The notes under the pieces were generated by a model. The model did not search any database and was not told the DNA's origin. It saw only the letters and a program-made list of their open reading frames with translations. 64,000 nt of DNA from Rhodospirillales bacterium. GTDB lineage: Bacteria; Pseudomonadota; Alphaproteobacteria; Reyranellales; Reyranellaceae. Shown here in pieces: positions 63,213 to 64,000 of the stretch (position 1 is its first letter; the number at the start of each line of letters is the position of its first letter). The stretch lies in contig CP064988.1 in assembly GCA_016699855.1 (NCBI GenBank), positions 3,562,501 to 3,626,500 on the forward strand, read 5' to 3'. The position numbers and the translations under genes were made by a program.

Positions 63213-63228
63213 GGTGGAAGCGGCGGGA

Positions 63229-63852
63229 TCAGCGCTTCCGTCGCTTCGGCGTTGCGCGCTTCGACATCGCGCGCTTCGACGTCGCCCGCCTCGGTTTCGC
63301 GCGCGGCTCGAGCAGGCGGTCGAGGGCGGGGCCGAACAGGGCGTGCGCCACGACCGGTTCGGAGAACGCGCCGAGGCTCTTGTAGAACGCCAGCGCGCGC
63401 TTATTGCCGGGCTTGGCCGTCCACCAGAAATAGACGCGCTTAGCGCGTTTGACCTCGGCCGCGACCGTCGCCATCAGCAGGCGGCCGACGCCGCGGCGGC
63501 GCGCCCGCGGCGCGACGTAGAGATCGCTGAGGAACAATCCGGGCGCGGCGTTGGGCGTGTCCCACGAGCGGTGCGTCATGGCGAAGCCGACGGCCGCGCC
63601 ATCGCGCGTCGCCAGCCACACCGTCCATTCCGGCCGGCGCCCGAAGCCATGGCGGCGCGCCACCGCGGCGGTGAACAGATCGGTCGGCTCGCCCTCGTGG
63701 GCGTTGAGCGCGCGCGCCAGCGCCACGAGATCGTCGATGTCGGCCACCGTCGCGCGCCGCACCACCACCGGCGCGGCAGCGTCGACCGGCGCGGCGGCGT
63801 CGACCGCCCTCGCCTTCGGCCGGGCCCCGGCCCGCGCGGAGCCGCGCGGCAT
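63229..63852 (-). CDS. GNAT-family N-acetyltransferase with basic C-terminal tail
   Basis: A 207-residue acetyltransferase. LFLSDLYVAPRARRRGVGRLLM is motif A with the acetyl-CoA pyrophosphate loop (RRRGVG), and NKRALAFYKSLGA is motif B. An Ala-rich N-terminus of about 30 residues precedes the domain, and the last 25 residues are Arg/Lys repeats (KRAMSKRATPKRRKR) that could bind nucleic acid. Substrate unknown; diamine or protein acetylation is common for this sequence class. It follows the entericidin-like gene by five bases. Confidence 0.85.
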   Translation of the reverse strand: MPRGSARAGARPKARAVDAAAPVDAAAPVVVRRATVADIDDLVALARALNAHEGEPTDLFTAAVARRHGFGRRPEWTVWLATRDGAAVGFAMTHRSWDTPNAAPGLFLSDLYVAPRARRRGVGRLLMATVAAEVKRAKRVYFWWTAKPGNKRALAFYKSLGAFSEPVVAHALFGPALDRLLEPRAKPRRATSKRAMSKRATPKRRKR

Positions 63853-63857
63853 CGGCG

Positions 63858-63989
63858 CTAGAAGACGGTCTTGCCGACCCAGGCGGCGGTGTTGGAGATG
63901 TCCTGGCCGATGCCCTGCACCGTGCCGCAGGCGGCCAGCGTCAGCGCGCCGAGCACCGGCAGGATGCGCGAGAGGGTAGAGCGGATCAT
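63858..63989 (-). CDS. Entericidin-like small lipoprotein
   Basis: A 43-residue peptide: signal sequence, lipobox LTLAAC with lipidated Cys, then GTVQGIGQDISNTAAWV, the pattern of entericidin EcnA/EcnB family proteins. In E. coli the pair is a stress-linked antidote and bacteriolytic lipoprotein; in alphaproteobacteria single copies are common and of unknown role. The gene is short and easily missed. Its stop is five bases before the GNAT start, so the two may be cotranscribed. Its promoter lies beyond the window. Confidence 0.85.
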   Translation of the reverse strand: MIRSTLSRILPVLGALTLAACGTVQGIGQDISNTAAWVGKTVF

Positions 63990-64000
63990 GGCGGTCGCTC

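Overview
The window is about 64 kb of very GC-rich (roughly 70 %) bacterial chromosome. Gene content and order point to an alphaproteobacterium, probably Rhodospirillales or Reyranella-like. The evidence is the tsaE-amgK-murU-addB-addA-trxA run, an F0 operon atpI-atpB-atpE-b'-b that stands apart from F1, a thrB of the APH-fold type, a gcvT-gcvH-gcvPA-gcvPB operon behind a tandem glycine riboswitch, and TTGACA-N17 type promoters. Genus cannot be fixed from this sequence alone. I see no rRNA, tRNA or CRISPR array.

Layout. 1-17.5 kb is a minus-strand housekeeping block: a dimethylformamidase-like gene cut by the window edge, trxA, the AddAB recombination nuclease coupled to peptidoglycan-sugar recycling kinase/uridylyltransferase and tsaE, ahcY, a RidA protein with a histone-H1-like tail, trpF, pyrF, a CCA-adding enzyme and a Nudix hydrolase. 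17.6-25.3 kb on the plus strand is a MoxR/DUF58/BatA-like/DUF4159 cluster. 25.3-28.1 kb holds an HxlR regulator with twin operators facing a carboxymuconolactone decarboxylase-like gene, a secreted protein and ilvE. 28.2-30.9 kb is a marR-response regulator-histidine kinase operon. 30.9-36.1 kb holds rnhA, thrB, ispH, a CDGSH iron-sulfur protein, a lipoprotein, tetR and a yiaA-pspA envelope stress pair. 36.2-42.3 kb is the glycine cleavage operon plus a redoxin/2-oxoglutarate oxygenase fusion. 42.4-45.6 kb is the F0 operon with a strong promoter and terminator. 45.8-50.2 kb holds a PLP decarboxylase and a TRAP transporter.

50-64 kb is the unusual end. smc has both coiled-coil arms enlarged next to the hinge by 33-bp (11-residue) repeats, and its reading frame is broken by small indels. 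Beyond dsbA is an accessory patch at 55.4-57.6 kb: a fragment of a type I secretion ABC ATPase and two genes of foreign composition. The two genes are each followed by a 73-74-nt imperfect palindrome of one repeat family. Then come mutY, an IS110-family transposase and two copies of a roughly 200-bp composite repeat that bracket them. The window ends with a DUF721 gene, a secreted protein, a GNAT acetyltransferase and a 43-residue entericidin-like lipoprotein.

Six single-base indels in smc, mutY and the transposase all lie between 52 and 61.3 kb. They may be assembly errors or real decay, and reads are needed to tell. The best candidates for something undescribed are the gene-palindrome array at 55.4-57.6 kb, the paired arm expansion in SMC, and the possible bridge RNA of the IS110 element.
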